DNA of 64,000 nt from Chloroflexota bacterium (GTDB lineage: Bacteria > Chloroflexota > Ktedonobacteria > Ktedonobacterales > JADMIN01): NCBI GenBank assembly GCA_021323855.1, contig JAJPKE010000045.1:62001-126000 (forward strand). The letters run 5' to 3'. Positions 19,067 to 28,171 of the stretch are shown piece by piece. How positions within the stretch are numbered: position 1 is the stretch's first letter; every line of letters starts with the position of its first letter. The position numbers and the translations under genes were made by a program. The notes below the pieces were generated by a model. It searched no databases. It saw nothing but the letters and a program-made list of their open reading frames with translations, and was not told where the DNA came from.

Positions 19067-19927
19067 ATGCGCACGTCTGAACCGCACATCCTGTTGACGG
19101 GTCTCGGATTTGGTGAGTCGCCACGCTGGCATGAGGGCCGCCTGTGGTTCTCCAACTGGGGCGTGCAGGAGGTCGTCGCCGTTGACCTCGAAGGGGATAT
19201 AGCCAAAAGCGAAGTCGTCGTGCGCATGCCAGCCTTCCCTTTCAGCATTGATTGGCTGCACGATGGGCGCTTGCTGCTCACGTCTGGGCGTTCAGGATTG
19301 CTCCAGCGCATGGAACCCGATGGGTCGCTGGTGACGCATGCCGACCTGACCAGCCTCGCCAGTGATTGGAATGAGATTGTTGTGGATGGTCGCGGCAACG
19401 CCTATGTCAACGGTGGCGGCTTTAGCATGCTCTCTGGCGGAGACTCAGCCTCCGGCATCATCGCTCTGGTTACGCCAGATGGTGCGGCCCGTCAGGTGGC
19501 TGACGGCCTCGTTTTTCCCAATGGGATGGCCGTAACGCCTGACAATAAGACGTTGATTATTGCCGAGTCCTACGGCAACCGGCTCACTGCTTTTGACATC
19601 GCCGCTGACGGCAGCCTGTCGAACCGGCGGATATGGGCCGATCTCCCTGGCGGCTACCCGGATGGCATTTGCCTCGATGCTGAAGGAGCCGTCTGGTACG
19701 GCGATGTTCCTGGAAAACATTGTGTGCGTGTACGCGAGGGTGGCGAAGTCCTCCAGACGGTACAGCTTGATCGCGGCTGCTTCGCCTGTATGCTCGGCGG
19801 CGCCACCGGCGATACGCTCTTCATGATGGCGGCTGAGTTCTCAGGGATGGCCAACATGAGCGGCGACGAGCGAACGGGTCAGGTCCTCGCTGTGCAGGCG
19901 CCAGCGCCACACGCCGGTTGGCCGTGA
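19067..19927 (+). CDS. SMP-30/gluconolactonase-like beta-propeller hydrolase
   Basis: 286 aa six-bladed propeller. Family landmarks: LGFGESPRWHEGRLWFSNWG (metal Glu and active-site entrance), the WNEIVVDGRGNAYVNG stretch (metal Asn), FPNGMAVTPDNKTLIIAESYGNRL and YPDGICLDAEGAVWYGD (metal Asn/Asp positions). Members hydrolyse sugar or other lactones with a divalent metal. GAGGAG precedes the ATG. Convergent with the methyltransferase gene 30 bp away. Substrate unknown. Confidence 0.9.
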   Translation: MRTSEPHILLTGLGFGESPRWHEGRLWFSNWGVQEVVAVDLEGDIAKSEVVVRMPAFPFSIDWLHDGRLLLTSGRSGLLQRMEPDGSLVTHADLTSLASDWNEIVVDGRGNAYVNGGGFSMLSGGDSASGIIALVTPDGAARQVADGLVFPNGMAVTPDNKTLIIAESYGNRLTAFDIAADGSLSNRRIWADLPGGYPDGICLDAEGAVWYGDVPGKHCVRVREGGEVLQTVQLDRGCFACMLGGATGDTLFMMAAEFSGMANMSGDERTGQVLAVQAPAPHAGWP

Positions 19928-19957
19928 GCGTCACCGACAAGAGAGTGGTATCCCATC

Positions 19958-21217
19958 CTATTGTTCTTGGTCTAGGCTGTCCCAGATGTCACTTTGAGCA
20001 ACAGAAAGTGTGGTCTTGCGTTCTCTATTTCGGCGGCTGGCTATAGATTTCATCCTGGTTGTAGTTTTTGCGGAATTGCCGCCTACCGTGTTGTTGGATT
20101 CAGCGAAGGTAGCCATTTGCATTGGTTCTTGCGGAGCAAATAGCGTAGATGCTTCCTGCAAGACACGGTCCCTGGCCAATGGGTAATACGCCGGATTGAT
20201 TTCGCTGCTATAGCAGAGTCTTCCGGTTCTGAGCGCGGCGACAGCGGCAGAACATAGCCCCCCAAACGGTTCCCACACGACATCTCCTGGATCACTGGAA
20301 GCGTTGATGATGCGCTCAAACAGGCGCAAGGGCTTTTGATTAGCATGGAGACATTTCGCGTCGCCATCTTTGAGGCGCTCCTGCCCTCGAATGGGTGGCT
20401 CCGACCACACGTTAGTGATGCCGTGTGTGTGATGCCATTTTGCCCGCATATGCTCCCATTGCTCTGCGGTGACTGGTGATTGCCCATCCAGTGAGAAATA
20501 ATGCCAGCCTGTTGCTCTGCCATGGGCATTTGCATAAGCAGCAAGCCTTTCCATCATTTCCGGCGGCGGGAAATACCAAAGATGATCCTGCGTGAAATAC
20601 TTCCGCGTTGCGGCATTCTTTACACCACAAGCCTCGTTTGTTTTGGAAAAAGGCATTCCTGTGCGCACCCATTCCGCTCGTAGCCAATCGCGGATAGGCA
20701 GTTTTTGCCCATCTCCTGTAGGCAAAAGGGCTTCACGGACATACTGAGCGCACACTTCTGTGACCACCGGAAAGCGCCGAATGGTCTTGCTGTTCACATT
20801 TCCTGCAATATGTCCGATTCCTTTATCCCAAATATGGAGGGCACGGTATTGCCAGCCGTGTAGGCTCAAAACAGGGTGTACTGTTGCCCATCCTATTTCA
20901 TTCCCCCAGAACCACAATGTTGTCTCAGGCAGAGAATAGCGAGCCCACGCGGCAATATGCGGCGCATACCATTCTGCCAGATCAGCGGGGGTCGGTGGAT
21001 CGCCAGGGAATAATCCCAGTCCATAGGGACCGTCGGCTATGATGACTGTTGGCGCAGCCCAGGTCTCATACCGATCTAAGGCGTCAGCTAGCTCGATTTG
21101 GACTGATTTTACTCTGGTGGTTTGTATAACGGTGTCAGTACGCTTCGCGGCATAGTGTTCGTGCGCCCGTTCTTCAGCAGCGGCAGGAATGCTATCGGTC
21201 TGGTCCGCCAGAACCAT
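19958..21217 (-). CDS. Type II DNA methyltransferase (beta class, N4-C or N6-A)
   Basis: 419 aa SAM-dependent amino-methyltransferase of an R-M system. Motif IV is ADGPYG (Asp62-Gly-Pro-Tyr65), an unusual variant of DPPY. Motif X/I order is C-terminal: QKPLRLFERII then DVVWEPFGG (Glu316-Pro-Phe-Gly-Gly), giving the beta-class arrangement. AGGAGGAC precedes the ATG. Divergent from the controller and endonuclease genes. GC content looks lower than the flanks. Target sequence unknown; N4-cytosine versus N6-adenine cannot be decided here. Confidence 0.85.
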   Translation of the reverse strand: MVLADQTDSIPAAAEERAHEHYAAKRTDTVIQTTRVKSVQIELADALDRYETWAAPTVIIADGPYGLGLFPGDPPTPADLAEWYAPHIAAWARYSLPETTLWFWGNEIGWATVHPVLSLHGWQYRALHIWDKGIGHIAGNVNSKTIRRFPVVTEVCAQYVREALLPTGDGQKLPIRDWLRAEWVRTGMPFSKTNEACGVKNAATRKYFTQDHLWYFPPPEMMERLAAYANAHGRATGWHYFSLDGQSPVTAEQWEHMRAKWHHTHGITNVWSEPPIRGQERLKDGDAKCLHANQKPLRLFERIINASSDPGDVVWEPFGGLCSAAVAALRTGRLCYSSEINPAYYPLARDRVLQEASTLFAPQEPMQMATFAESNNTVGGNSAKTTTRMKSIASRRNRERKTTLSVAQSDIWDSLDQEQ

Positions 21218-21244
21218 TTTGTCCTCCTCTGCTCAGGCACCTAA

Positions 21245-21263
21245 ATAGTCTATTTTGGACTAT
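21245..21263. promoter_or_regulatory. Candidate C-box operator of the R-M locus
   Basis: Perfect inverted repeat ATAGTC (21245-21250) / GACTAT (21258-21263) with a 7-bp AT-rich spacer, in the 95-bp gap between the divergent methyltransferase and controller genes. Known C-protein operators use ATAGTC/GACTAT-like half sites, so this is the likely binding site of the adjacent HTH protein. Confidence 0.65.
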
Positions 21264-21312
21264 CTGCGCCTTAACTTTACCATTCGTTCTGCGAGAGGTC
21301 AATGAGGGCCAT

Positions 21313-21567
21313 ATGGAAAAATTCATTTCCAGCCATGACTACCTTCTTTTTCTCTCGCTTCTGCGTGGCACTCGACGGACCGCCGAACTCACACAGGAGC
21401 AGGTAGCGGCATGTCTTGGGCAAACACAATCATTCGTGAGCAAATGCGAACGTGGTGAGCGGCGCATAGATGTGATTGAACTTCGTGCCTTTTGCCAGGC
21501 CATTGGCATATCACTGGATGACTTCATTCAACAACTTGAGGACGTTTTGAGGCAAGGGAAAAGCTAA
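21313..21567 (+). CDS. XRE-family HTH protein, putative R-M controller (C protein)
   Basis: 84 aa, the size of C proteins. The helix-turn-helix is LTQEQVAACLGQTQSFVSKCERGERRID. Its stop codon overlaps the nuclease start (TAATG), so the pair is translationally coupled. By analogy it would bind the nearby inverted repeat and delay nuclease expression until methylation is established. A generic XRE regulator is the only alternative, and the context argues against that. Confidence 0.85.
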   Translation: MEKFISSHDYLLFLSLLRGTRRTAELTQEQVAACLGQTQSFVSKCERGERRIDVIELRAFCQAIGISLDDFIQQLEDVLRQGKS

Positions 21568-22466
21568 TGGACTACCGAGAAGTGCTAGATATCGCTACTG
21601 AAGCTGTTCAAGACTTGAAAGGCCAGATTCTTGATCTGCTCACTATCCATAAGCCGCATGATTTCCAGGCAGCCGTCGAACTTGCCAAAGTTATCAGCAA
21701 GCTCTCTCCGATTGTGGGAAATAATCTGGAATACACTGTTGCTCAATACCTGAACTCAAAAGCAGAATTGTGGCCCGCTGGTTATCACTGGATACGACAA
21801 GACCCGGATTTTCCTGATATTCTACTCTCCGGTATGCCTGAGCCACGCCCAGGCATCGAGGTCAAAGCCTGGTTTCCCCTGGCGACGGAGATGACTGCGC
21901 GTTTCCGCGATAGCCAAACGATGTTGCAAGAAGGCAATACAAAAGTTGCTGTCATCTGCTGGCTTCCCGAGTATGTAATCGCTGGTCGGCCAAAGATACT
22001 GGATGTGTTCCTGTGTGACGCATTAGATTTTGCTACAGCCCGTGATGCACATTATCATAATCCTCCGCACTATCTTGTCATAGAGCCAGAGGATACCAGC
22101 CAGCGCACGCGCAATTTGCAGCAGAAAAACTGTAATGGATTGAAGTTTCAGGGTTCAAATGAACAGCTGGAAGAGGCTTTGAAGGCAGTGGATTCTTGGG
22201 GATCGGCAGGAAAGATATATCGTACCGATTCTGCATATCAAGCGGTACTTCGTGAGCTGACAGGCCATTTCTCTTATCGCTTGGATACCAATTTCGCCAA
22301 GATTGATCGCATTGCCTTGGAAAGCCTGGAAGCGTTCAAACGGCAGATGCTCAATACGTCTTATTTTGATCGCACGGTGCAAGATTGGATCAAGGCAATT
22401 GCATCACTTGATGCCGCCTCTTTTGCGGAGTTTCTTGATCCAACTACTCCTCTCATTGTCGAGTAG
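21567..22466 (+). CDS. Type II restriction endonuclease, PD-(D/E)XK type (predicted)
   Basis: 299 aa. A candidate active site is Asp84 (PDFPDILL) ... Glu98-Val-Lys100 (PGIEVKAWF), with Glu55 (NNLEYTVAQY) as a possible fourth residue; this is the PD-(D/E)XK arrangement. The overlap with the controller and the divergent methyltransferase make the assignment strong. There is no close named family in memory, so specificity is unknown. The gene appears intact. Confidence 0.8.
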   Translation: MDYREVLDIATEAVQDLKGQILDLLTIHKPHDFQAAVELAKVISKLSPIVGNNLEYTVAQYLNSKAELWPAGYHWIRQDPDFPDILLSGMPEPRPGIEVKAWFPLATEMTARFRDSQTMLQEGNTKVAVICWLPEYVIAGRPKILDVFLCDALDFATARDAHYHNPPHYLVIEPEDTSQRTRNLQQKNCNGLKFQGSNEQLEEALKAVDSWGSAGKIYRTDSAYQAVLRELTGHFSYRLDTNFAKIDRIALESLEAFKRQMLNTSYFDRTVQDWIKAIASLDAASFAEFLDPTTPLIVE

Positions 22467-22482
22467 GCAATAAGCTAGCAGT

Positions 22483-23388
22483 TCAACCCACCCCATCATT
22501 CTCACCAGCAGTTTCAGACGGTGCGCTAAGGGATACTTCCGCCGTTGCGGCGGCAAAGGTTGCGGCGTCCTCCTGCGCGTATTGTTCGCGCTCGCGGGCG
22601 CGCTGCTCCTTCTCCTGGCGCTCGATCCAGATAAAGAAGACGATGCTGAACAGCACGATATCGAGCAGGTTCCCAGGAACCGCCAGCAGCCCACCGGCAA
22701 TCTGCTGGTCTACCATTGGAGAGATGCCGAAAAGGCGCGGCGCTGTCGCGTACACGGGATACAGCACACTGGTGGCAAAGATCATGATGACGCCGAAGAT
22801 GTCGAGTGGCAGGCTTTCGGCTCCCAGGTAGAGCATCTGAAACGGCGAGGACATGCGCGCATGGTGGTCCAGCGGCGTCAGCACCGGCCACCAGGTCAGG
22901 ACGCCCGCAATCAGGAAGCAGAGCATCTGGATGTTGTGGACCAGATTGTTTTGGAGCGCCTGGTCGTAGAGCGGTGGCGCATGCCAGACCATGATGATGA
23001 CGTTGTAACTTATCGCTGCGATGATGGGGAAGAGCAGCCCGCGTGTGGCATCGCGTAGCGCCCGCAACGGCACGAGCAGTGTCACCAGCCATTCCGGCAG
23101 CCCCATCATCAGGAAGGGCGCCGATACCGTCGTCAGCAGCAGCAGTTGCAGCGTATGCGCCGACAGCAGATAGTAGCGCCCCAGTGTATCGAGCGGCGTG
23201 CAGAGGGTCAGCGCCAGCGAGAGCACGCCGGCAACGAAGTAGACCACCCGTTTACGTGGCACCGGCTCATCTGAGTAGCGCGCGCGCAACCGCGTGATGG
23301 CGAAGAAATAGCCCGCCAGCAGGAGCGCCGCAACGATGAGAACGGCGGGATCGAGGTTCCAACTGGTTGGCGACGGAAGCGAGTGCAT
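22483..23388 (-). CDS. ctaG: Cytochrome c oxidase assembly factor CtaG (caa3 type)
   Basis: 300 aa polytopic membrane protein of the Bacillus CtaG family, needed for CuA/caa3 oxidase maturation. Seven or so helices; family landmarks are YYLLSAHTLQLLLLTTVSAPFLMMGLPEW (in part), VWHAPPLYDQAL, and WWPVLTPLDHH with conserved His residues. The ATG at 23388 has AAGGT 8 nt upstream; a longer in-frame reading to 23526 is less convincing. No oxidase subunits are adjacent. Charged C-terminal tail ERQEKEQRAREREQYAQED. Confidence 0.88.
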   Translation of the reverse strand: MHSLPSPTSWNLDPAVLIVAALLLAGYFFAITRLRARYSDEPVPRKRVVYFVAGVLSLALTLCTPLDTLGRYYLLSAHTLQLLLLTTVSAPFLMMGLPEWLVTLLVPLRALRDATRGLLFPIIAAISYNVIIMVWHAPPLYDQALQNNLVHNIQMLCFLIAGVLTWWPVLTPLDHHARMSSPFQMLYLGAESLPLDIFGVIMIFATSVLYPVYATAPRLFGISPMVDQQIAGGLLAVPGNLLDIVLFSIVFFIWIERQEKEQRAREREQYAQEDAATFAAATAEVSLSAPSETAGENDGVG

Positions 23389-23504
23389 GGACGATACCTT
23401 GAGCGTTATAGAATAGGGGGCGTGTGCGCAATGCCCCGCGCACCATAGGTGCCGAGAAAATAACTGTTCATATCTATCTATGGTAACACCATCGCATAGA
23501 GAAG

Positions 23505-23543
23505 AGGGGACCCATCCAGGTCGCACTCCCGGATGAGTCCCCT
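23505..23543. terminator. Hairpin between ctaG and the amidase gene
   Basis: AGGGGAC (23505-23511) and GTCCCCT (23537-23543), reinforced by inner ATCC/GGAT pairing. ATTTTTATT follows on the plus strand. It lies after the amidase stop (minus strand), so the amidase terminator role is inferred. Confidence 0.45.
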
Positions 23544-23585
23544 ATCTGTCATTTTTATTGGCTCACTATCGAGCGGATGTCGTGG

Positions 23586-25028
23586 TTATCCCTGCGCCGT
23601 CAGCCGCGCGGGAAGCCGGCCAGCCCAGGGCTGCGCGGCTTCGAGTTGCGCCGCCAGCGCCAGCAGCGCGCCCTCGCCCAGCGGTCGCCCAACGATCTGC
23701 ACCGCCAGCGGCAGACCATCTTCGCCCTGATAGAGCGGCACTGCCATTGCCGGTTGCCCGGTGAGATTGAAGGTTGCGGTGAAGGGCGAGAAGTACACCG
23801 CTTTGCCGAACTCTGCCATTGGGTCGGCGCCGTCGGTATTCAGGTAGCCGACCGCCAGGGGACGCTGGCCAAGCGCTGGCGTCAGCAGCATGTCATACTG
23901 CGAGAGGAAGGCGACGAGACGGCGCGCATAGCCCTGAAGCGTCGCCATCGCGCCTAGCAGGTCCGCCGAACTCTGCGCCACGCCGCGCTGATAGTAGGCC
24001 CAGGTGAGCGCCTCCACCAGTTCCGGCGTTGGTTGGCGTTGGGTGACGGTGGCGCCGATCCGCACGCCAGCGGCGATGCCCGCGCCCCAGATGACGTTGA
24101 ATGGCTCGATCAGTTGCGGCGTCACCCAGTTTGGCGGCGTGACCTCGATGACCTCATGGCCGAGCGAGGTGAGCAAGGTCGCTGCGTCGCGCGCCGCCTG
24201 GACGCAAACCGGGTCTACCGGCGTGCCCAACGGCGATTCCGTGGTCATGGCGATGCGCAGCTTCCCAGGCGTTTTGGCGGCGGAGACGGCGAACGGCTCG
24301 GCTGGCGGCGGCGCCCAGGTGCTATCACCGAGTTCATAGCCAGCCAGCACGTCCAGGATAGCCGCTGAATCGGCCACGCTGCGCGTGAGGATGCCATTGG
24401 TAGAGAGGAAGTTGTCACCGGCATCCGGTCCAGATGAGATGCGCCCGCGACTGGGTTTGAGGCCGAAGAGTCCGCAGCAAGAAGCAGGAATACGGATGGA
24501 GCCAGCACCGTCGCTGGCCTGCGCCACTGGCAGGATGCCCGCCGCCACCGCTGCCGCTGCGCCGCCAGATGAGCCGCCCGGGGTGCGGTCGGGATTCCAG
24601 GGGTTGCGCGTGGGGCCAAAGCGACGCGGCTCCGTGACAGGCACAATGCCGAACTCTGGCGCAGCCGTGCGTCCGACGCTGATGAATCCGGCGTCGCGCA
24701 GACGGCGCACGGTGTAGGCGTCGTAATCCGGGCGATAGTCACCGAAGATATCCGATCCCATCGTCAACGGCTGACCGGCCACCGGATTCAACTCCTTGAT
24801 GGCGGTGGGCACGCCAGCAAAGGGACGCGGATCGCCCGGCTTGATGGCGTCGGCGGCGGCCAGTGCGCCTTCGGCATCCACCAGCGTAAAGGCGTTCAGG
24901 TCGCGGTTGGCTTCGATACGCCGCAGCGCCGCCTCGACTAGCTCGCGGGCGCGCACTTCACCGGAGCGAACGAGCGCCGCCAGTTCGCTGGCTGGCCGCG
25001 TGAGTAAGGCTTCTACAGAATCCGGCAC
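23586..25028 (-). CDS. Amidase signature family hydrolase
   Basis: 480 aa. The amidase-signature triad is visible: Lys in PTAIKELN, cis-Ser in the [14 protein letters not shown] region and the nucleophile Ser in [14 protein letters not shown]. Family members hydrolyse amides or esters (for example GatA, fatty-acid amide hydrolases). No GatB or GatC gene is near, so it is not the tRNA amidotransferase subunit. The GTG start has GAGGAG 8 nt upstream. A second amidase lies at 30285-31859. Substrate unknown. Confidence 0.9.
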   Translation of the reverse strand: MPDSVEALLTRPASELAALVRSGEVRARELVEAALRRIEANRDLNAFTLVDAEGALAAADAIKPGDPRPFAGVPTAIKELNPVAGQPLTMGSDIFGDYRPDYDAYTVRRLRDAGFISVGRTAAPEFGIVPVTEPRRFGPTRNPWNPDRTPGGSSGGAAAAVAAGILPVAQASDGAGSIRIPASCCGLFGLKPSRGRISSGPDAGDNFLSTNGILTRSVADSAAILDVLAGYELGDSTWAPPPAEPFAVSAAKTPGKLRIAMTTESPLGTPVDPVCVQAARDAATLLTSLGHEVIEVTPPNWVTPQLIEPFNVIWGAGIAAGVRIGATVTQRQPTPELVEALTWAYYQRGVAQSSADLLGAMATLQGYARRLVAFLSQYDMLLTPALGQRPLAVGYLNTDGADPMAEFGKAVYFSPFTATFNLTGQPAMAVPLYQGEDGLPLAVQIVGRPLGEGALLALAAQLEAAQPWAGRLPARLTAQG

Positions 25029-25240
25029 CTTGCGTCTCCTCTTCTTGTAGGCTTCTTGCAGACTCGCGCCTGACGGAAAAATGACCCAACGTCATCGCTT
25101 ACCACATACACCGGCAAGCATAGCACTCGCTGCCACAACAGGACAACTCGCAGCACAGAGCCATTTCGTCGTACAGTGGAGTTGCATCAACAGGCGCGTC
25201 CAGATGATATAGAACTGTGCGGCGGGAAGCGAGGTCTGCG

Positions 25241-25852
25241 ATGAAACATGATATGCTGGCGCCCTGGGCGGAAGCTGTGCCGACGGCTGGCCTGCTCACA
25301 GCGGATGATCTCATGAAACGCCAGGACGTAGACTGGCAGTATGAACTGGTCGAGGGGAGATTGGTTCGCATGGCGCCAACCGGACTGGAGCACTTCTATA
25401 TCACCGATGCGCTGCTGGATGCGCTGAAGGCGTTTGTCAAAGCGCATAAGAGCGGCATCGTCACGCTGCCGGATACGGGATTCATCTTCAGCGGAGCAAA
25501 TGCGCCTGATACCGTTCTTTCGCCGGATATTGCGTTCCTTTCGACGGAAACTATGCGTCAACTGCCCGCGCGTGGAACGGCGGAAGGAAAAAAGTATTTG
25601 CCAGTCGTGCCTGATCTGGTGGCGGAGGTCGCTTCGCCTGACCGGTATCACCCGGAAATGGCGGAGAAGGCGCGGCTCTATCTGCGTTTCGGCGTGCGCT
25701 TGGTCTGGATTGTCTGGCCTACGCAACAGCAGGTGGATGTCTGGCTGCCGAACACAGAATCGCCGCAAACGCTTGGGATGGTGGATCATCTCGACGGCTT
25801 GCAGGCGCTACCTGGCTTCAGTTATCCCGTTGCAAATCTCTTTGACGGATAA
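25241..25852 (+). CDS. Uma2 family (DUF820) putative nuclease
   Basis: 204 aa. Matches Uma2 proteins, common in cyanobacteria and Chloroflexota: YELVEGRLVRMAPTG start, LSPDIAFLS, and the PD-(D/E)XK-like core DLVAEVASPDRYHPEMAEKARLYLRFGVRLVWIV. GCGAGGTC precedes the ATG. Members often occur as many isolated copies; the biological role of the family is unknown. Confidence 0.9.
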   Translation: MKHDMLAPWAEAVPTAGLLTADDLMKRQDVDWQYELVEGRLVRMAPTGLEHFYITDALLDALKAFVKAHKSGIVTLPDTGFIFSGANAPDTVLSPDIAFLSTETMRQLPARGTAEGKKYLPVVPDLVAEVASPDRYHPEMAEKARLYLRFGVRLVWIVWPTQQQVDVWLPNTESPQTLGMVDHLDGLQALPGFSYPVANLFDG

Positions 25853-25974
25853 AAGATGGCTATGAGAGCCATCTGGCAGGCAACCTTGTGTGGCGACTCA
25901 TCAGGTGTTACACTTCCTCAGGCGGCGATATCGCAGGGTATCCCATCTTGCGAAGAGCCAAAGGGGGTGAAGAT

Positions 25975-26280
25975 ATGACACTGCACGAACGCGGGCAACA
26001 GTTGCGCAGCCGCGACGGGCATTTCGAGATGGCGCCGTTCGAGCTGAAGAGCCAGCCGGATGGCTACTGGATGTGGGTGTCCTGTGAATTCGATGGGCAC
26101 CGTGGCGGGCACTGGCTGGCGCCCGACGCCGCGCATCCAGGTCGCCTGATCGTCACCTCGGACCCCTATTGTTGGCCGGACGCCCACGACGCCTACGACG
26201 CCCGCGACCGCTGGGAACAGCAGCAGGAAAAACGCGCAAAAGAGAGCGCAAGTGATCCCACTGATGATTTGGTGGATTGA
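25975..26280 (+). CDS. Hypothetical protein, small
   Basis: 101 aa from an ATG with GGGGGTGA upstream. Trp/His/Asp-rich (GYWMWVSCEFDGHRGGHWLA), with a charged C-terminal helix (DRWEQQQEKRAKES). No family recognised. Confidence 0.65.
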   Translation: MTLHERGQQLRSRDGHFEMAPFELKSQPDGYWMWVSCEFDGHRGGHWLAPDAAHPGRLIVTSDPYCWPDAHDAYDARDRWEQQQEKRAKESASDPTDDLVD

Positions 26281-26425
26281 CTTTTGCAGATTATGTAAAG
26301 AGTCTGCTGAACATCAATCAAGTGGTATCTTTTTGTTTTTGCTGAGAGCAGGCGTCTGGTGGCATGCTGGAACTGTCATCAAGTATTATTGACGACTTTG
26401 ACGACTATCGGGGGGACAAATCACA

Positions 26426-27580
26426 ATGGACGACCAACACGACACGCCCAATACCACGCCCACGCCCGAACCACCATCCGAACCAGTAGCATCTGAGCAA
26501 CCACAAGAGCAGTCGCCAGAGCAATCGCCGGCCTGGGAAACGGCAGCGCCACCCGCCTGGGAATCTGCGCCACCGCCGGCCTGGGAGCAGCAGACCAGCG
26601 CGCCCATTGCCGCTGCCGGCGATCAGCCGCCGGCCTACGCCACGCCAACCAGTGTAGATACGCCTGCCGAATCTGCCGGATCCGCCGAACTCGCAGCGCC
26701 CGCCGCGCCAGCGTCTGCCAACGCCGACGAGCCGCCCACCGACGCCGCGCCGACCGCCGTAGACACAGCCGCGCCGTCCACCAGTGACACGCCAGCAGCC
26801 GCAGACGCGAGTGATACGACAGAGGCGGCAGGCATGGATGATACGACAGAGGCAGCTGACGTAATAGATAGCGGCGCAACAACGCCGGTGCCGCCGGTTG
26901 CGGATGAGCCGCCAGCCTATGTCGCTACGCCCGCCGCCCCTGATCAACAAACCGCCCAAACTGCTGTATCCACACCAGCAGAGCCGGTGGCCGACACTGC
27001 TGCCGCGCCGGAAACGCCGGCAGTCAATGCAGGGGATATCCCACCATTGCCCCTCCCCTACGACCAGGTGTCTCCCTCGGCGCCAGCGACTCCGCCGATC
27101 AACTATGCGCCGCCCGCTGAGATGTTCGCCGCGCCGCCCACCCCATCGGAGCCGGTTGGCGCTTCGTCGCAACCGTTTGACCCCTATGCGGCTCCGCCAC
27201 CACCGCCGCCCGCGCCGCTGCCAGTTCCGGCGGCCTCGCCAGCGATGCCAGCCGCGCCACCACCACCGCCGAACTACTATGGCGGCTATCAGCAGCCGGG
27301 CGTGCCGATGGTAGTCGTCCAGCAGCCACGCACGAACAGCGGAGCGATCATTGCCGAGGTGATTCTTGGACTCTTTGGCATCTATGGCGTCGGCTGGCTG
27401 ATTGCAAAAGAGACTAATATCGGCATCACCCTGTTGATTTGCTCGGTTGTCTGGTGGGTACTCGCATTTCTCCTCATCGTCTTTACGATTGGGTTTGGGG
27501 CGTTGTGTGTTGTGCCGATTGATATCGCGGCGCTCGTTACCTCGGCGGTCCTGCTCTCGAAGCGCCCGGTTCGCGCGTAG
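26426..27580 (+). CDS. Pro/Ala-rich protein with C-terminal membrane helices
   Basis: 384 aa. Residues 1-290 are a disordered Ala/Pro/Thr/Glu-rich region with a thrice repeated PPAWE-type motif and a GGYQQP stretch. The last ~85 residues hold two to three hydrophobic helices (IIAEVILGLFGIYGVGWLIA, GITLLICSVVWWVLAFLLIV), resembling TM2-type small membrane domains. The long tail is probably cytosolic. Function unknown; secretion- or interaction-scaffold roles are possible. Confidence 0.8.
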   Translation: MDDQHDTPNTTPTPEPPSEPVASEQPQEQSPEQSPAWETAAPPAWESAPPPAWEQQTSAPIAAAGDQPPAYATPTSVDTPAESAGSAELAAPAAPASANADEPPTDAAPTAVDTAAPSTSDTPAAADASDTTEAAGMDDTTEAADVIDSGATTPVPPVADEPPAYVATPAAPDQQTAQTAVSTPAEPVADTAAAPETPAVNAGDIPPLPLPYDQVSPSAPATPPINYAPPAEMFAAPPTPSEPVGASSQPFDPYAAPPPPPPAPLPVPAASPAMPAAPPPPPNYYGGYQQPGVPMVVVQQPRTNSGAIIAEVILGLFGIYGVGWLIAKETNIGITLLICSVVWWVLAFLLIVFTIGFGALCVVPIDIAALVTSAVLLSKRPVRA

Positions 27581-27589
27581 CAGTGACCT

Positions 27590-28171
27590 ATGACCCAACC
27601 GTTATTGGTACTCATCGGCGGCGCGCCGGCCACTGGCAAAACCATGCTGGCGCAGCGCCTCGCCGGTGAATTGGCGTTGCCGCTCTTCGCCAAAGATGCC
27701 ATCAAAGAGCGGCTCTTCGATACGCTGGGCTGGTCGGACCGCGCCTGGTCGCAGCGTATCGGTCCTGCCGCCTTCGAGCTACTCTTCGATATCGTCGAAG
27801 CGCAGATGCGCGCAGGCGCTTCTTGCATCGTGGAAGGCAATTTTTACCGCGACATTGCTACTCCGCGCCTGCTGGACTTCCAGCGCCGCTACGCTTTCAC
27901 ATTCGTGCAGGTCATCTGCGTCTGCGAGGCGGAGACGGCGGTGGAACGCTTCCGCGCGCGTTGGGAGGCCGGGCGGCGTCACCCCGGCCATGTCGAAGAC
28001 ACGTTTCTGGCGGCTGGATTCGCTGAACAGTTGCGCGAGCAGATGGCGCGTGGCGTCTACGACCCGCTCGCGCTGGATGGTCCCGTCCTCACCTTCGATA
28101 CCAACGACCTCACCGCGCTCGATGACGCGCCCATTCTCGCGGCCATCCGGCAGGCGATGGCGCAGAGCTGA
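27590..28171 (+). CDS. P-loop ATP-dependent kinase-like protein (AAA_33/zeta-toxin-like)
   Basis: 193 aa. Walker A is IGGAPATGKT, followed by a KDAIKERLFD stretch and VEGNFYRD, the layout of small-molecule kinases such as the chloramphenicol-phosphotransferase/zeta-type group. The substrate is unknown and a toxin role is not implied, since no antitoxin is adjacent. Starts 10 bp after the previous gene. Its 3' end overlaps a broken sigma-factor gene on the other strand. Confidence 0.75.
   Translation: MTQPLLVLIGGAPATGKTMLAQRLAGELALPLFAKDAIKERLFDTLGWSDRAWSQRIGPAAFELLFDIVEAQMRAGASCIVEGNFYRDIATPRLLDFQRRYAFTFVQVICVCEAETAVERFRARWEAGRRHPGHVEDTFLAAGFAEQLREQMARGVYDPLALDGPVLTFDTNDLTALDDAPILAAIRQAMAQS

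Noticed and set aside
26405-27598. Minus-strand open frame of 397 codons over the Pro/Ala-rich gene
   Set aside because: Trp/Arg/Gly-rich composition is the antisense of Pro/Ala codons; no ribosome site or motif.
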